Made by a program: the position numbers and the translations under genes. Positions 1-9,064 of a DNA stretch of 64,000 bases are shown in pieces. The DNA comes from Blautia schinkii (lineage in GTDB: Bacteria > Bacillota > Clostridia > Lachnospirales > Lachnospiraceae). The notes under the pieces were generated by a model, which did no database searches, had not been told where the DNA came from, and saw nothing but the letters and a program-made list of their open reading frames with translations. Positions within the stretch are counted from its first letter, which is position 1. Each line of letters starts with the position of its first letter. Location: NCBI RefSeq assembly GCF_013304825.1, contig NZ_JAAWUO010000019.1, positions 1 to 64,000 on the forward strand, in the 5' to 3' direction.

Positions 1-2
1 GT

Positions 3-68
3 GAGAATCCGCATTATCTCGATGTGAGTATGTTTAATCACATTTTGAGTGGCAGAGAACCACCATGA
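3..68 (+). CDS. 3' end of an upstream gene (partial, unidentified)
   Basis: An open frame enters from the left edge and gives 21 residues ending in SMFNHILSGREPP before a TGA. The stop overlaps the start codon of the aminotransferase as ATGA, an arrangement typical of translationally coupled genes. The next gene has no convincing Shine-Dalgarno sequence of its own, which fits coupling. The fragment is too short to name a family. Confidence 0.4.
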   Translation, partial: ENPHYLDVSMFNHILSGREPP

Positions 69-1255
69 TATCAGAAAAAATGAAACCCTATGTAAAAAAT
101 AATTCTGCCATCCGTATGATGTTTGAAGAAGGCAACCGTCTCCGTGCGAAATACGGCGCAGATAAGGTATTTGACTTCAGCCTTGGAAACCCGAGTGTGC
201 CGGCTCCGGATTGTGTACGCGAGGCGATCATTGAGCTTGTTAATGAGACAGATCCGACGGTTCTTCACGGATATATGAGCAATGCAGGTTTTGAGGATGT
301 ACGCCAGACTATCGCAGAATCCCTCAACAAGCGCTTTGATACGAAATTTTCTGCAAAGAACCTGATCATGACAGTTGGAGCAGCAAGCGGACTGAACGTG
401 ATTTTGAAGACAATCCTGAATCCGGGAGAAGAAGTGATCGTTTTTGCACCATATTTCCTGGAGTACGGTGCATATGTCCGCAATTATGATGGTGTCCTTG
501 TGGAAATCTCTCCGGATACTGCAACCTTCCAGCCGAATCTTGCTGAGTTTGAGAAAAAGATCACACCGAAGACAAAAGCTGTCATTGTAAATACACCTCA
601 TAATCCAACAGGAGTTGTATATTCAGAAGAAACAATCAGGAAACTTTCTGCAATTCTGGAAGCAAAGCAGAAGGAATTCGGAACAGTGATCTATCTGATC
701 TCTGACGAGCCGTATCGTGAACTTGCATATGATGGCGTTGAGGTTCCGTACCTGACCAAATACTATGACAATACGGTTGTTGGATATTCCTACAGCAAAT
801 CTCTTTCCCTTCCGGGAGAGCGTATCGGATATCTGGTGATCCCGGATGAGGCAGATGGAAGCGAAGAGCTGATCTCAGCAGCAACCATCGCAAACCGTAC
901 ACTTGGTTGTGTAAATGCACCGTCCCTGATCCAGAAAGTAGTTGCGAAATGTGTAGATGCCAAGACTGATCTTGCAGCTTATGATAAGAACCGTCAGGCA
1001 CTTTACAATGGCCTGAAAGAGTGTGGATTTGAGTGTATCAAGCCACAGGGAGCTTTTTATCTGTTCGTGAAATCACCGGTAGCAGATGAAAAAGCTTTCT
1101 GCGAAGCAGGTAAGAAATACAATATCCTCATGGTACCGGGAAGCTCTTTTGCATGCCCTGGTTATGTGAGACTTGCGTATTGTGTATCTTATGAGACGAT
1201 CGTCAATTCTCTTCCTGAGTTTAAGAAGCTTGCGGCAGAGTATGGCCTGAAATAA
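65..1255 (+). CDS. PLP-dependent aminotransferase, class I (aspartate aminotransferase-like)
   Basis: A 396-residue fold-type I aminotransferase, the usual length for the aspartate/tyrosine aminotransferase group. Visible signatures are the amino-terminal FSLGNPSVPAP substrate/cofactor segment, NTPHNPTGVVYS (the Asn that contacts the PLP ring), SDEPYRELAYDG (Asp pairing with the pyridine nitrogen), and YSYSKSLSLPGERIGYL with the lysine that forms the PLP Schiff base. It would transfer an amino group from an amino acid such as aspartate to 2-oxoglutarate in the cytosol. Substrate cannot be fixed from sequence alone. The ATG overlaps the stop of the preceding gene, so it probably sits at the end of an operon. 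Confidence 0.88.
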   Translation: MISEKMKPYVKNNSAIRMMFEEGNRLRAKYGADKVFDFSLGNPSVPAPDCVREAIIELVNETDPTVLHGYMSNAGFEDVRQTIAESLNKRFDTKFSAKNLIMTVGAASGLNVILKTILNPGEEVIVFAPYFLEYGAYVRNYDGVLVEISPDTATFQPNLAEFEKKITPKTKAVIVNTPHNPTGVVYSEETIRKLSAILEAKQKEFGTVIYLISDEPYRELAYDGVEVPYLTKYYDNTVVGYSYSKSLSLPGERIGYLVIPDEADGSEELISAATIANRTLGCVNAPSLIQKVVAKCVDAKTDLAAYDKNRQALYNGLKECGFECIKPQGAFYLFVKSPVADEKAFCEAGKKYNILMVPGSSFACPGYVRLAYCVSYETIVNSLPEFKKLAAEYGLK

Positions 1256-1284
1256 ATGAACAACAAGAAAGAATAAACAAAGGA

Positions 1285-1319
1285 GACGCAGCCGGGAGTC
1301 AATCGCTCCCGGCTACGTC
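1285..1319. terminator. Hairpin between convergent aminotransferase and adhE genes
   Basis: Stem GACG-c-AGCCGGGAG / CTCCCGGCT-a-CGTC with a 7-nt loop, lying 30 nt after the aminotransferase stop and 22 nt from the adhE stop. Neither side has a long T-tract; the leftward direction runs into TCTCCTTTG. It probably acts as a shared, imperfect intrinsic terminator for the convergent genes. Confidence 0.5.
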
Positions 1320-1340
1320 AATTAGAGGGGTGTTCCACAT

Positions 1341-3977
1341 TTATTTGGCTTTTTTATCTTCTTTCTTTGGCGCTTCTCCGTAGTATGCTTTCAGATAGAT
1401 ATCTTTCAGCTCAGATACCAGTGGATATCTCGGGTTGGCACCGGTACACTGGTCGTTGAAGGCCTGCTCGGACATATCATCCAGAGTCTCAAGGAAGTAT
1501 TTTTCATCTACACCGTAGTCACGGATTGTAGGAAGTATTTCAATAGTTCTCATAAGGTCATCCAGTTTAGCAAGAAGCTTCTCGAATACTTCTGCATCGT
1601 TCTTGCCTGTAAGACCTACAGAACGTCCGATCTCAGCATAGCGTGCAAGTGTCTTCGGATACTGATACTGTGGGAATGTACCCATCTTAGTCGGAACCTC
1701 GGCACTGTTGTAGCGCATAACATCCAGAAGAACAACCGCGTTTGCAATACCATGCGGCAGGTGGTGGAAAGCACCAAGCTTGTGAGCAAGGGAGTGGTTT
1801 ACTCCAAGGAAGGCATTGGCAAATGCGAGACCTGCCATGCAGGAAGCGTTAGCCATATGATCTCTTGCTTCTACATCGTTGCCATCCTTGTATGCGCGTG
1901 GCAGATACTCGAATACCAGTTTGATCGCTTTCAGTGCGAGACCATCTGTGTAATCAGAAGCCATCATGGAAACATAAGCCTCGATGGCATGTGTCATAAC
2001 GTCGATACCGGAAGCACGGGTAAGTCCCTTAGGTGCGCTCATCATGTTATTGGTATCTACGATCGCCATATCCGGAAGGAGCTCGTAATCAGCCAGCGGC
2101 CACTTAACGCCGGTGTCCTGATCTGTGATAATGGCGAAAGGTGTAACCTCGGAACCTGTACCGGAGGATGTCGGGATCGCTACAAAGTAAGCTTTTTTAC
2201 CCATCTTCGGGAAAGTGTAAACTCTCTTTCGGATATCCATGAAATCCATGGACATATCGGAGAAATCAGCGTCCGGATTCTCATAAAGCATCCACATAAC
2301 TTTGCCGGCATCCATTGCAGAACCGCCACCAAGAGCGATGATGCAGTCCGGCTCGAATGCTGTCATAGCTTTGGCACCTGCTTTTGCGGAAGCAAGGGAT
2401 GGGTCTGGTGCTACATCAGAGAAGCATGTGTGTACGATACCCATCTGATCCAGCTTGTCTTCGATCGGTTTGGTGTAGCCGTTCTTATAAAGGAAGGAGT
2501 CTGTTACGATGAAGCAGCGTTTCTTGCCCATAACAGTACCGAGCTCATCAAGAGCAACCGGCATACAGCCTTTCTTAAAGTAAACTTTTTCCGGTGTTCT
2601 CATCCAGAGCATATTCTCTCTCCTTTCAGCAACGGTCTTGGTATTGAGAAGATGTTTAACACCAACGTTCTCGGATACGGAGTTGCCGCCCCAGGAACCG
2701 CAGCCAAGAGTAAGGGATGGAGCAAGCTTGAAGTTGTAAAGGTCGCCGATACCACCCTGGGAAGAAGGTGTATTGATAAGGATACGGCAGGTTTTCATAG
2801 CTGCCTCGAATTTATCCATTTTTTCTGTTTCATTTACGTTGATGTAGAGGGAAGAGGTATGGCCATAGCCACCGTCTGCAACAAGACGCTCAGCTTTTGC
2901 GATAGCATCGTCAAAATTCTTAGCCTTGTACATTGCAAGTACAGGGGAAAGCTTCTCATGTGCGAATTCCTCGCTGATATCAACGGATTCAACCTCACCG
3001 ATCAGGATCTTGGTCTGTGGCGGAACAGTAACGCCGGCCATCTCTGCGATAGTAGTTGCTTTCTGTCCTACGATCTTGGCATTCAGTGCGCCATTGATAA
3101 GGATCGTTTTTCTGACTTTCTCGATCTCGTCTTTCTTGAGGAAATAGCATCCTCTGTAAAGGAATTCTTCTTTAACTTCTTTATAAATGCTTTCCAGAAC
3201 AGTTACGGACTGCTCGGAAGCACAGATCATACCATTGTCAAATGTCTTGGAGTGAATGATGGAGTTAACTGCAAGACGGATATCTGCGCTGTCATCAATG
3301 ATGGCAGGTGTATTTCCAGGTCCGACACCAACAGCCGGTTTACCTGAGGAGTAAGCTGCCTTAACCATTCCGGGACCACCGGTAGCGAGGATGATGTCTG
3401 CATTCTGCATTACCATGTTGGTAAGCTCAAGGCTCGGGATATCGATCCATCCGATGATTCCTTCCGGTGCGCCTGCAGCAACAGCTGCGTCAAGAACAAC
3501 CTTAGCGGCTGCGATAGTAGATCCTTTGGCACGCGGATGCGGGCTGATGATGATACCGTTACGTGTTTTCAGTGAAATAAGGGATTTATAGATTGCTGTG
3601 GAAGTCGGGTTGGTTGTCGGGATAACTGCGGCAATCAGTCCTACAGGCTCAAGGATCTTCTTAATCCCGTATGCCTTGTCTTCTTCTACAACACCACATG
3701 TCTGAGTGTTCTTATAAGCATTGTAAACGTACTCTGCTGCGTAATGGTTCTTGATAACCTTGTCTTCCATGATTCCCATGCCGGTCTCTTCAACAGCCAT
3801 TTTAGCCAGTGGAATACGCATCTTGTCAGCAGCAGTAGCAGCTGCCTTGAAAATCTTGTCAACCTGCTCCTGTGTGTAGGTGGCGAATATTTTCTGTGCT
3901 TCTTTCATTGCTGCCATTTTCGCGGTCAGGGCTTCTGGAGTGTCAATAATGGTAGGGATAGTATCTTTCTTTGCCAT
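1341..3977 (-). CDS. adhE: Bifunctional acetaldehyde-CoA / alcohol dehydrogenase AdhE
   Basis: An 878-residue fusion of a CoA-acylating aldehyde dehydrogenase (about residues 1-440) and an iron-dependent alcohol dehydrogenase (about 455-870). It reduces acetyl-CoA to acetaldehyde and then ethanol, consuming two NADH, and typically forms spirosomes. The catalytic cysteine lies in NGMICASEQS. The ADH half shows ALGGGSAMDAGKVMW (nucleotide site) and GIDVMTHAIEAYVS plus HKLGAFHHLPHG histidines that bind iron. The frame stays open upstream, but the ATG at 3977 is preceded by AGGAGG seven bases away and begins with the family-typical MAKKD. It is the main route for reoxidising NADH in fermenting Lachnospiraceae. 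The long palindrome-rich upstream region suggests redox control. Confidence 0.96.
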   Translation of the reverse strand: MAKKDTIPTIIDTPEALTAKMAAMKEAQKIFATYTQEQVDKIFKAAATAADKMRIPLAKMAVEETGMGIMEDKVIKNHYAAEYVYNAYKNTQTCGVVEEDKAYGIKKILEPVGLIAAVIPTTNPTSTAIYKSLISLKTRNGIIISPHPRAKGSTIAAAKVVLDAAVAAGAPEGIIGWIDIPSLELTNMVMQNADIILATGGPGMVKAAYSSGKPAVGVGPGNTPAIIDDSADIRLAVNSIIHSKTFDNGMICASEQSVTVLESIYKEVKEEFLYRGCYFLKKDEIEKVRKTILINGALNAKIVGQKATTIAEMAGVTVPPQTKILIGEVESVDISEEFAHEKLSPVLAMYKAKNFDDAIAKAERLVADGGYGHTSSLYINVNETEKMDKFEAAMKTCRILINTPSSQGGIGDLYNFKLAPSLTLGCGSWGGNSVSENVGVKHLLNTKTVAERRENMLWMRTPEKVYFKKGCMPVALDELGTVMGKKRCFIVTDSFLYKNGYTKPIEDKLDQMGIVHTCFSDVAPDPSLASAKAGAKAMTAFEPDCIIALGGGSAMDAGKVMWMLYENPDADFSDMSMDFMDIRKRVYTFPKMGKKAYFVAIPTSSGTGSEVTPFAIITDQDTGVKWPLADYELLPDMAIVDTNNMMSAPKGLTRASGIDVMTHAIEAYVSMMASDYTDGLALKAIKLVFEYLPRAYKDGNDVEARDHMANASCMAGLAFANAFLGVNHSLAHKLGAFHHLPHGIANAVVLLDVMRYNSAEVPTKMGTFPQYQYPKTLARYAEIGRSVGLTGKNDAEVFEKLLAKLDDLMRTIEILPTIRDYGVDEKYFLETLDDMSEQAFNDQCTGANPRYPLVSELKDIYLKAYYGEAPKKEDKKAK

Positions 3978-4093
3978 GTGGAATCCTCCTGTTTTCATAT
4001 GATGATAGTCTGTGGTTCTGCGGTTGTCTTTTTTTGACCGGCAGATGCTGCAGAGTTTTTTTGTAAGTCCCCGCGCTGCGTTCTCGTTTTTTG

Positions 4094-4158
4094 ATTCAAT
4101 CTGATTGAATTTTCTGTTTTGATACTGATATAGTATCAAAATTCAGAATAAAACGCAA
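4094..4158 (-). promoter_or_regulatory. adhE promoter overlapped by two palindromes
   Basis: On the minus strand, TTGCGT (4158-4153) and TACTAT (4135-4130) are separated by exactly 17 bases and make a plausible sigma-A promoter. A perfect palindrome with arms TTTGATAC / GTATCAAA (4118-4125 and 4133-4140, 7-base spacer) covers the -10 element. A second perfect palindrome, ATTCAAT-CTG-ATTGAAT (4094-4110), lies just downstream in the expected start region. Both positions suit repressor binding. The sequences do not match the Rex consensus, so the regulator is unknown. Confidence 0.5.
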
Positions 4159-4282
4159 ATTCAGAATTTTGCCACTATGTGCAAAATGACGAACTGAAAA
4201 TTGTGGGAAAATACTGTAAATTTTACTTTGCAGCTGTCTGAATCTCTTGAAAAACAGTTTGTAAAAAAAATGAAATTCAGCA

Positions 4283-4325
4283 TTGTGCACAAAATACATG
4301 TTAATTATTTGTCAGCACTGACAAA
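4283..4325. promoter_or_regulatory. Two Rex-like palindromes upstream of adhE
   Basis: TTGTGCACAA at 4283-4292 and TTTGTCAGCACTGACAAA at 4308-4325 are both perfect inverted repeats. The second is 18 bp with TTTGTC...GACAAA arms, the length and outer TTGT...ACAA symmetry expected of sites for the NADH-sensing repressor Rex, which commonly controls adhE in clostridia. They lie about 300 bases from the adhE start, so they would act on a distal promoter or by looping. Assignment to Rex is inference. Confidence 0.4.
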
Positions 4326-4660
4326 AAACATGCATACATATGAGGGGCGGGCAAAAGACAAAACGCTATAGAAGTTAAAAAAATAACGTTAAACTTTTAT
4401 CAATCGATCATGAAACCATTATAATTCAACGGATATAATACGTCAATAGCGGATGTGATAAAAAATTAACAAAGATATCTCGATATTTTGATAAATAATT
4501 CACAAAAACATAATATCGCGCTAAAGTGGAAAACCATAAGAGATAAAAAAATCTGAAATTTTTTGAGTTTTCAGAACAATTCAAAAATAATTTAGGGAAA
4601 TATAAGGCAAAGTAAAGGGGGATTTCTGATGGTTTCTGGGAAAGCCAGGAGATTTTTTTC

Positions 4661-4700
4661 AAAAAAAACTGCCACACAGGAGAACACTCCCATATGGCAG
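4661..4700 (-). terminator. Intrinsic terminator of typA
   Basis: On the minus strand CTGCCA / TGGCAG arms with an inner GGAG/CTCC pairing form a hairpin followed by TTTTTTTTG. It lies about 95 bases beyond the typA stop. Confidence 0.8.
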
Positions 4701-4793
4701 TCGTATAAATTATGTCAAAGATATATCCGAATACCCTGTCACAGCAAAACACTGCCGGATTCCGGTAAATGATAAAATATCGTCAAAATCCTA

Positions 4794-6626
4794 TCAGCTT
4801 TTGCGGAATGCAGCACGTTTTCTGTCTCTGGAATCCAGGATACGTTTACGGATACGAAGGCTTGTAGGTGTTACCTCAAGAAGCTCATCCTGGTCGATGA
4901 ACTCGATGGCCTGCTCGAGACTTAAGATCTTAGGCGGAACAAGCTTCAGAGCATCATCAGCGGAAGAGGAACGTGTGTTGGTAAGGTGTTTTGTCTTGCA
5001 GACATTCAGCTCGATATCCTCAGCCTTTCCGTTCTGTCCGATGACCATACCGCTGTAAACTTTTTCTCCAGGTCCGACAAAGAGAGTACCACGCTCCTGA
5101 GCGGAGAAAAGTCCGTAAGTAACAGTCTCACCAGCTTCAAATGCGATGAGGGATCCCTGTTTACGGTACGGGAAATCTCCCTTGTAAGGTGCATATCCGT
5201 CAAACATGGTATTCAGGATACCGGTACCCTTGGTGGAGGTAAGGAATTCATTACGGAATCCGATCAGTCCACGGGAAGGGATGGAGAACTCAAGACGGAC
5301 ACTTCCGTCACTTGCTGTGCTCATACCCTGGAGCTCACCTTTACGCTCGCTGAGCTTCTGGATGATGGTACCGGAAAATTCCTCCGGAACGTCAACATAT
5401 GCGATCTCGATCGGCTCGAGTTTACGTCCGCGCTCGTCTGTGTGGTAAAGTACCTCCGGCTTGCTGACTGCGAACTCGTATCCTTCACGGCGCATGTTCT
5501 CGATAAGAACGGAGAGGTGAAGCTCACCACGGCCGGAAACCTTGAAGCATTCTGTTGTGTCTGTATCTTCCACACGAAGGCTGACATCGGTATTCAGCTC
5601 ACGGTAGAGACGGTCACGGAGGTGACGGGAAGTGATGTATTTACCTTCCTGTCCTGCAAGAGGGCTGTCATTTACGAGGAAGTTCATGGAGAGTGTCGGC
5701 TCGGAGATCTTCTGGAATGGGATTGCTTCCGGATTGTCTCCTGCACAGAGAGTATCACCGATGTGGATGTCCGAAATACCGGAGATTGCAACGATAGCAC
5801 CGATGGTAGCACTTTTAACCTCAACCTTGTTCAGACCATCAAACTCATACAGCTTGCTGATCTTTACACGCTCACGTTTGTCAGGGTCATGATGGTTCAG
5901 AAGCATCAGGTCCTGGTTTACGGAAATAGTTCCGCGCTCAACTTTACCGATACCGATACGTCCCACATATTCGTTGTAGTCGATGGTGCTGATAAGAACC
6001 TGTGTATCTCCGTCAGGATCTCCCTCCGGAGCAGGGATTGACTCAAGGATAGTCTCAAAAAGAGGAGCCATATTCTCTGGCTTGTCATCGAGGTTACGGA
6101 CTGCATAGCCGGCTTTTGCGGAAGCATACAGGAACGGGCAGTCAAGCTGCTCATCAGATGCATCCAGATCCATAAGAAGCTCCAGAACTTCGTCAACAAC
6201 CTCTTCCGGACGTGCTTCCGGACGGTCGATCTTGTTGATGCAGACAATAACATGCAGATCCAGTTCGAGAGCTTTACGAAGTACAAACTTAGTCTGAGGC
6301 ATGGCACCCTCGAAGGCGTCCACAAGAAGAATAACGCCGTCTACCATCTTCAGCACACGCTCTACCTCGCCGCCGAAGTCCGCATGACCTGGAGTATCGA
6401 TGATATTGATTTTCACATCCTTATAATGAACTGCGGTGTTTTTGGAGAGAATCGTAATGCCGCGCTCACGCTCAATATCGTTGGAGTCCATGACACGTTC
6501 CTGGACTTCCTGGTTCTCACGGAAAACACCGCTCTGTTTCAAAAGCTCGTCAACAAGTGTTGTTTTGCCGTGATCGACATGGGCAATAATGGCCACGTTA
6601 CGAACATCTTCGCGCTTGGTCTTCAT
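4794..6626 (-). CDS. typA: Ribosome-associated GTPase TypA/BipA
   Basis: A 610-residue translational GTPase of standard TypA length. The G domain at the amino terminus shows AHVDHGKTT (G1, residues 15-23), RGITI (G2), [12 protein letters not shown] (G3) and [10 protein letters not shown] (G4). These are followed by EF-Tu-like domain 2, an EF-G-like domain III/V region and the TypA-specific carboxy-terminal domain ending in [18 protein letters not shown]. It binds 70S ribosomes and helps ribosome assembly and stress adaptation. The ATG at 6626 is chosen because AAAGGA lies ten bases upstream and [22 protein letters not shown] matches family starts; an in-frame ATG at 6650 is less likely. Confidence 0.95.
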   Translation of the reverse strand: MKTKREDVRNVAIIAHVDHGKTTLVDELLKQSGVFRENQEVQERVMDSNDIERERGITILSKNTAVHYKDVKINIIDTPGHADFGGEVERVLKMVDGVILLVDAFEGAMPQTKFVLRKALELDLHVIVCINKIDRPEARPEEVVDEVLELLMDLDASDEQLDCPFLYASAKAGYAVRNLDDKPENMAPLFETILESIPAPEGDPDGDTQVLISTIDYNEYVGRIGIGKVERGTISVNQDLMLLNHHDPDKRERVKISKLYEFDGLNKVEVKSATIGAIVAISGISDIHIGDTLCAGDNPEAIPFQKISEPTLSMNFLVNDSPLAGQEGKYITSRHLRDRLYRELNTDVSLRVEDTDTTECFKVSGRGELHLSVLIENMRREGYEFAVSKPEVLYHTDERGRKLEPIEIAYVDVPEEFSGTIIQKLSERKGELQGMSTASDGSVRLEFSIPSRGLIGFRNEFLTSTKGTGILNTMFDGYAPYKGDFPYRKQGSLIAFEAGETVTYGLFSAQERGTLFVGPGEKVYSGMVIGQNGKAEDIELNVCKTKHLTNTRSSSADDALKLVPPKILSLEQAIEFIDQDELLEVTPTSLRIRKRILDSRDRKRAAFRKS

Positions 6627-6692
6627 ATAATCAAAATCCTTTCTTTCCATATAATAAGTAATCTTTTTGTTAAAAATGATGTCCAAATTTAT

Positions 6693-6720
6693 AGTCTATC
6701 ACATTTTTTTCAGATTACAA
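6693..6720 (-). promoter_or_regulatory. Candidate typA promoter
   Basis: Minus-strand TTGTAA (6720-6715) and TAGACT (6698-6693) are separated by 16 bases, placing the transcript start about 60 bases before the typA ATG. Good spacing but an imperfect -10. Confidence 0.4.
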
Positions 6721-6830
6721 GAGATAAAAAAATATTTTTAGTTTTTCATTTTTCAGACATATTACAGTATGAATGTACATACACTTCATGTATAAACGAA
6801 ATATACGATAAGGAAGGGAGTTACTTAATT

Positions 6831-7457
6831 ATGGCAGATAAAATCATTGAAAACAATCAGGTATCGGTTATGGGACGGATCGCAACGGGATTTACCTTCA
6901 GTCATCAGGTCTTTGGAGAAGGCTTTTATATGATGGATATCCTGGTAAAACGTCTCAGCGATTCAGAGGACAGGATTCCGGTCATGGTATCTGAACGCCT
7001 GATAGATATTACACAGGATTACGTGGGAGAATATATTGAGATCCACGGACAGTTCCGGTCCTATAACCGTCATGAGGAAAAAAGAAACAGGCTTGTGCTT
7101 TCTGTTTTTGCAAGGGAAGTGAAGTTTGTGGGGGAGGAAGATGATTCCATGCCTGTGAACCAGATCTTTCTGGACGGCTATATCTGCAAACCTCCTGTAT
7201 ACAGAAAAACACCTCTTGGAAGAGAAATCGCTGATCTTCTCATGGCAGTTAACCGCCCTTATGGAAAATCTGATTACATACCTTGTATATGCTGGGGAAG
7301 AAATGCCAGATATGCGTCTGCTTTTGAGGTGGGCGGTCATGTACTGATCTGGGGCAGAATACAGAGCAGGGAATATATGAAGCGGATCAATGAAAATGAG
7401 ACAGAAAAAAGGATAGCCTATGAAGTTTCGGTTAGCAAATTGGAATATGTTGAGTAA
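6831..7457 (+). CDS. Tandem OB-fold single-stranded-DNA-binding-like protein
   Basis: A 208-residue protein with two SSB/PriB-like OB-fold segments, about residues 8-100 (VSVMGRIATGF...VFAREVKFV) and 108-205 (NQIFLDGYICKPPVYRKTPLGREIADLLMAVNR...CICWGRNA). The second matches the SSB pattern of a strand with conserved Gly/Pro followed by W-G-R. It lacks the acidic DDDIPF-type tail of housekeeping SSB and ends in KLEYVE, so it is probably not the main replication SSB. The ATG at 6831 is chosen because GGAAGGGAG precedes it at good spacing. It may be a lineage-specific accessory DNA-binding protein; its role is inferred only from the fold. Confidence 0.7.
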   Translation: MADKIIENNQVSVMGRIATGFTFSHQVFGEGFYMMDILVKRLSDSEDRIPVMVSERLIDITQDYVGEYIEIHGQFRSYNRHEEKRNRLVLSVFAREVKFVGEEDDSMPVNQIFLDGYICKPPVYRKTPLGREIADLLMAVNRPYGKSDYIPCICWGRNARYASAFEVGGHVLIWGRIQSREYMKRINENETEKRIAYEVSVSKLEYVE

Positions 7458-7589
7458 CATTGGAAATGTTATGGAATATTGCTGAGAACATTAAGGTACT
7501 ACTTGCATTTCCGGCCAATCTGCGGTAATATAAAAAAAATTATTAAAAATGGGGAATTACCGGTTTCACTAACAGTAAGAGGAAGAATC

Positions 7590-8096
7590 ATGGAAAGAGA
7601 AATAACAGAGGTTTATTGCGGGAACGGGAAAGGAAAGACAACACTGGCTCTTGGTCAGGGACTGCGTTTTGCCGCACAGGGAAAGAGTGTGATCATCATA
7701 CAGTTTCTTAAGGGCAGGGAACGTAGAGAACTGGATTTTCTTGAGGAATTGGATAATCTTGATTTTAAGATTTTCCGTTTCGAAAAAATGGACACCTGCT
7801 ATAATGACCTGAGTGAGCAGGAGAAGGCTGAGGAGAGGACGAACATTCTTAATGGTCTTAACTTTGCACGGAAGGTAATTGCTACCGGCGAGTGTGATTT
7901 TCTGCTGCTGGATGAGATCCTCGGGCTTATGGATAAAGGAATCGCTCCAGTTGAGACGATCATCGATATGCTTAAGCAGAAGGATGAAAGTATGCATATA
8001 ATTATGACCGGACGCTGGTTTCCGGACGCTCTGAAGCCTTATGTGGACAGTATTACCACAATAACAACAGAGCTGACCGGCCAGGAACGGGAATAA
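7590..8096 (+). CDS. P-loop corrinoid (cob(I)alamin) adenosyltransferase, CobO/BtuR type
   Basis: A 168-residue P-loop protein. GNGKGKTTLALGQGLRFA at residues about 10-27 is the unusual Walker A characteristic of CobO/BtuR enzymes, and CDFLLLDEILGLMDKG is the Walker B segment. These enzymes transfer the adenosyl group of ATP to cob(I)alamin or a precursor. No other corrinoid genes are adjacent. The start at 7590 is supported by AGAGGAAG just upstream and by the family-typical short amino terminus before the P-loop. It lies 35 bases upstream of dapA, possibly co-transcribed. A URO-D family methyltransferase at the far end of the window is another possible corrinoid link, but that is speculation. 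Confidence 0.8.
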   Translation: MEREITEVYCGNGKGKTTLALGQGLRFAAQGKSVIIIQFLKGRERRELDFLEELDNLDFKIFRFEKMDTCYNDLSEQEKAEERTNILNGLNFARKVIATGECDFLLLDEILGLMDKGIAPVETIIDMLKQKDESMHIIMTGRWFPDALKPYVDSITTITTELTGQERE

Positions 8097-8131
8097 GCAA
8101 TATTTCACAGAAGAAAGAAGGAGGAAGACAA

Positions 8132-9028
8132 ATGGCAATTTTTAAAGGGGCAGGCGTTGCAATCGTAACACCTATGCATGAAGACGGTAAGGTAAATTAT
8201 GAGAAGCTTGAGGAGATTCTTGAGGATCAGATCGCGAACAGCACAGACGCCATCGTTATCTGCGGAACCACAGGAGAATCTTCTACTCTGACACACGGAG
8301 AGCACCTTCAGACGATCAAGTTCACTATCGATAAGGTTAACAAACGTGTGCCTGTAATCGCAGGAACAGGTTCCAATTGTACAGAGACAGCGATCATGAT
8401 GTCCAAGGAAGCTGCTTCCTATGGCGCAGATGCTCTTCTTATCGTAACACCTTACTATAACAAGGCTACACAGAAGGGGCTTATCGCTCATTACACAGCA
8501 ATTGCCAATGCAGTTCCGGAAACTCCGCTCATTATGTACAATGTACCGAGCCGTACAGGCTGCAATATCCAGCCGGCTACAGCAGCTTACCTTGCCAAGA
8601 ATGTGAAGAACATTGTCGGAATCAAGGAAGCTACAGGAGATCTTTCCCAGATCGCCAAGATGATGTCTCTGGCTGACGGACAGCTTGAGCTTTACTCCGG
8701 AAATGATGACCAGATTCTCCCGATTCTTTCTCTGGGTGGACTTGGAGTAATCTCCGTACTGTCCAACGTTGCACCGAAGTATACACATGATATGGTTATG
8801 AAATATTTCGACGGTGATACAAAGGGTGCAGCTGAGGATCAGCTGAAGGCTATTCCGCTGATCAATGCCCTGTTCAGTGAGGTTAACCCGATCCCTGTTA
8901 AGACAGCTATGAATCTTATGGGAATGAATGTAGGACCACTTCGTATGCCGCTTTGTGATATGGAAGACAACACAAAAGCAGCTCTTGCAAAAGAAATCGA
9001 GAAATTCGGTCTTAAGCTTGCTGAATAA
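8132..9028 (+). CDS. dapA: 4-hydroxy-tetrahydrodipicolinate synthase
   Basis: A 298-residue TIM-barrel aldolase that condenses pyruvate with aspartate semialdehyde in the lysine/diaminopimelate pathway. Visible family features are the pyruvate-binding CGTTGESSTL loop, MYNVPSRTG with the catalytic Tyr, and VGIKEATGDL with the Schiff-base Lys (about residue 163). Length is standard. AGGAGG precedes the ATG. dapB follows 36 bases later, so the two form an operon; lysC and hom, which make the precursor, lie 12 kb away. Confidence 0.95.
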   Translation: MAIFKGAGVAIVTPMHEDGKVNYEKLEEILEDQIANSTDAIVICGTTGESSTLTHGEHLQTIKFTIDKVNKRVPVIAGTGSNCTETAIMMSKEAASYGADALLIVTPYYNKATQKGLIAHYTAIANAVPETPLIMYNVPSRTGCNIQPATAAYLAKNVKNIVGIKEATGDLSQIAKMMSLADGQLELYSGNDDQILPILSLGGLGVISVLSNVAPKYTHDMVMKYFDGDTKGAAEDQLKAIPLINALFSEVNPIPVKTAMNLMGMNVGPLRMPLCDMEDNTKAALAKEIEKFGLKLAE

Positions 9029-9064
9029 TCTGACTGTAAGCGGAAGGTAAAGGAGAAACATACT

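Larger units (their letters stand above)
4141..4793. other. AT-rich intergenic region between adhE and typA
   Basis: About 650 bases without a convincing gene. Apart from the adhE promoter elements, two upstream palindromes and the typA terminator (listed separately), 4326-4660 is low-complexity AT-rich DNA with only a spurious leftward reading frame: no ribosome binding site, and a composition rich in Phe, Tyr and Ile expected from AT-rich noncoding DNA. Confidence 0.5.

Noticed and set aside
1752-3347. A 531-codon rightward open frame opposite adhE
   Set aside because: It is the antisense shadow of a strongly conserved gene, has a Cys/His-rich nonsense composition and no ribosome binding site. 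The same applies to long antisense frames over typA (4986-6041) and secA (15819-17297).
4426-4752. A 108-codon leftward frame in the adhE-typA gap
   Set aside because: It has no Shine-Dalgarno, an AT-driven composition and it overlaps the typA terminator hairpin.
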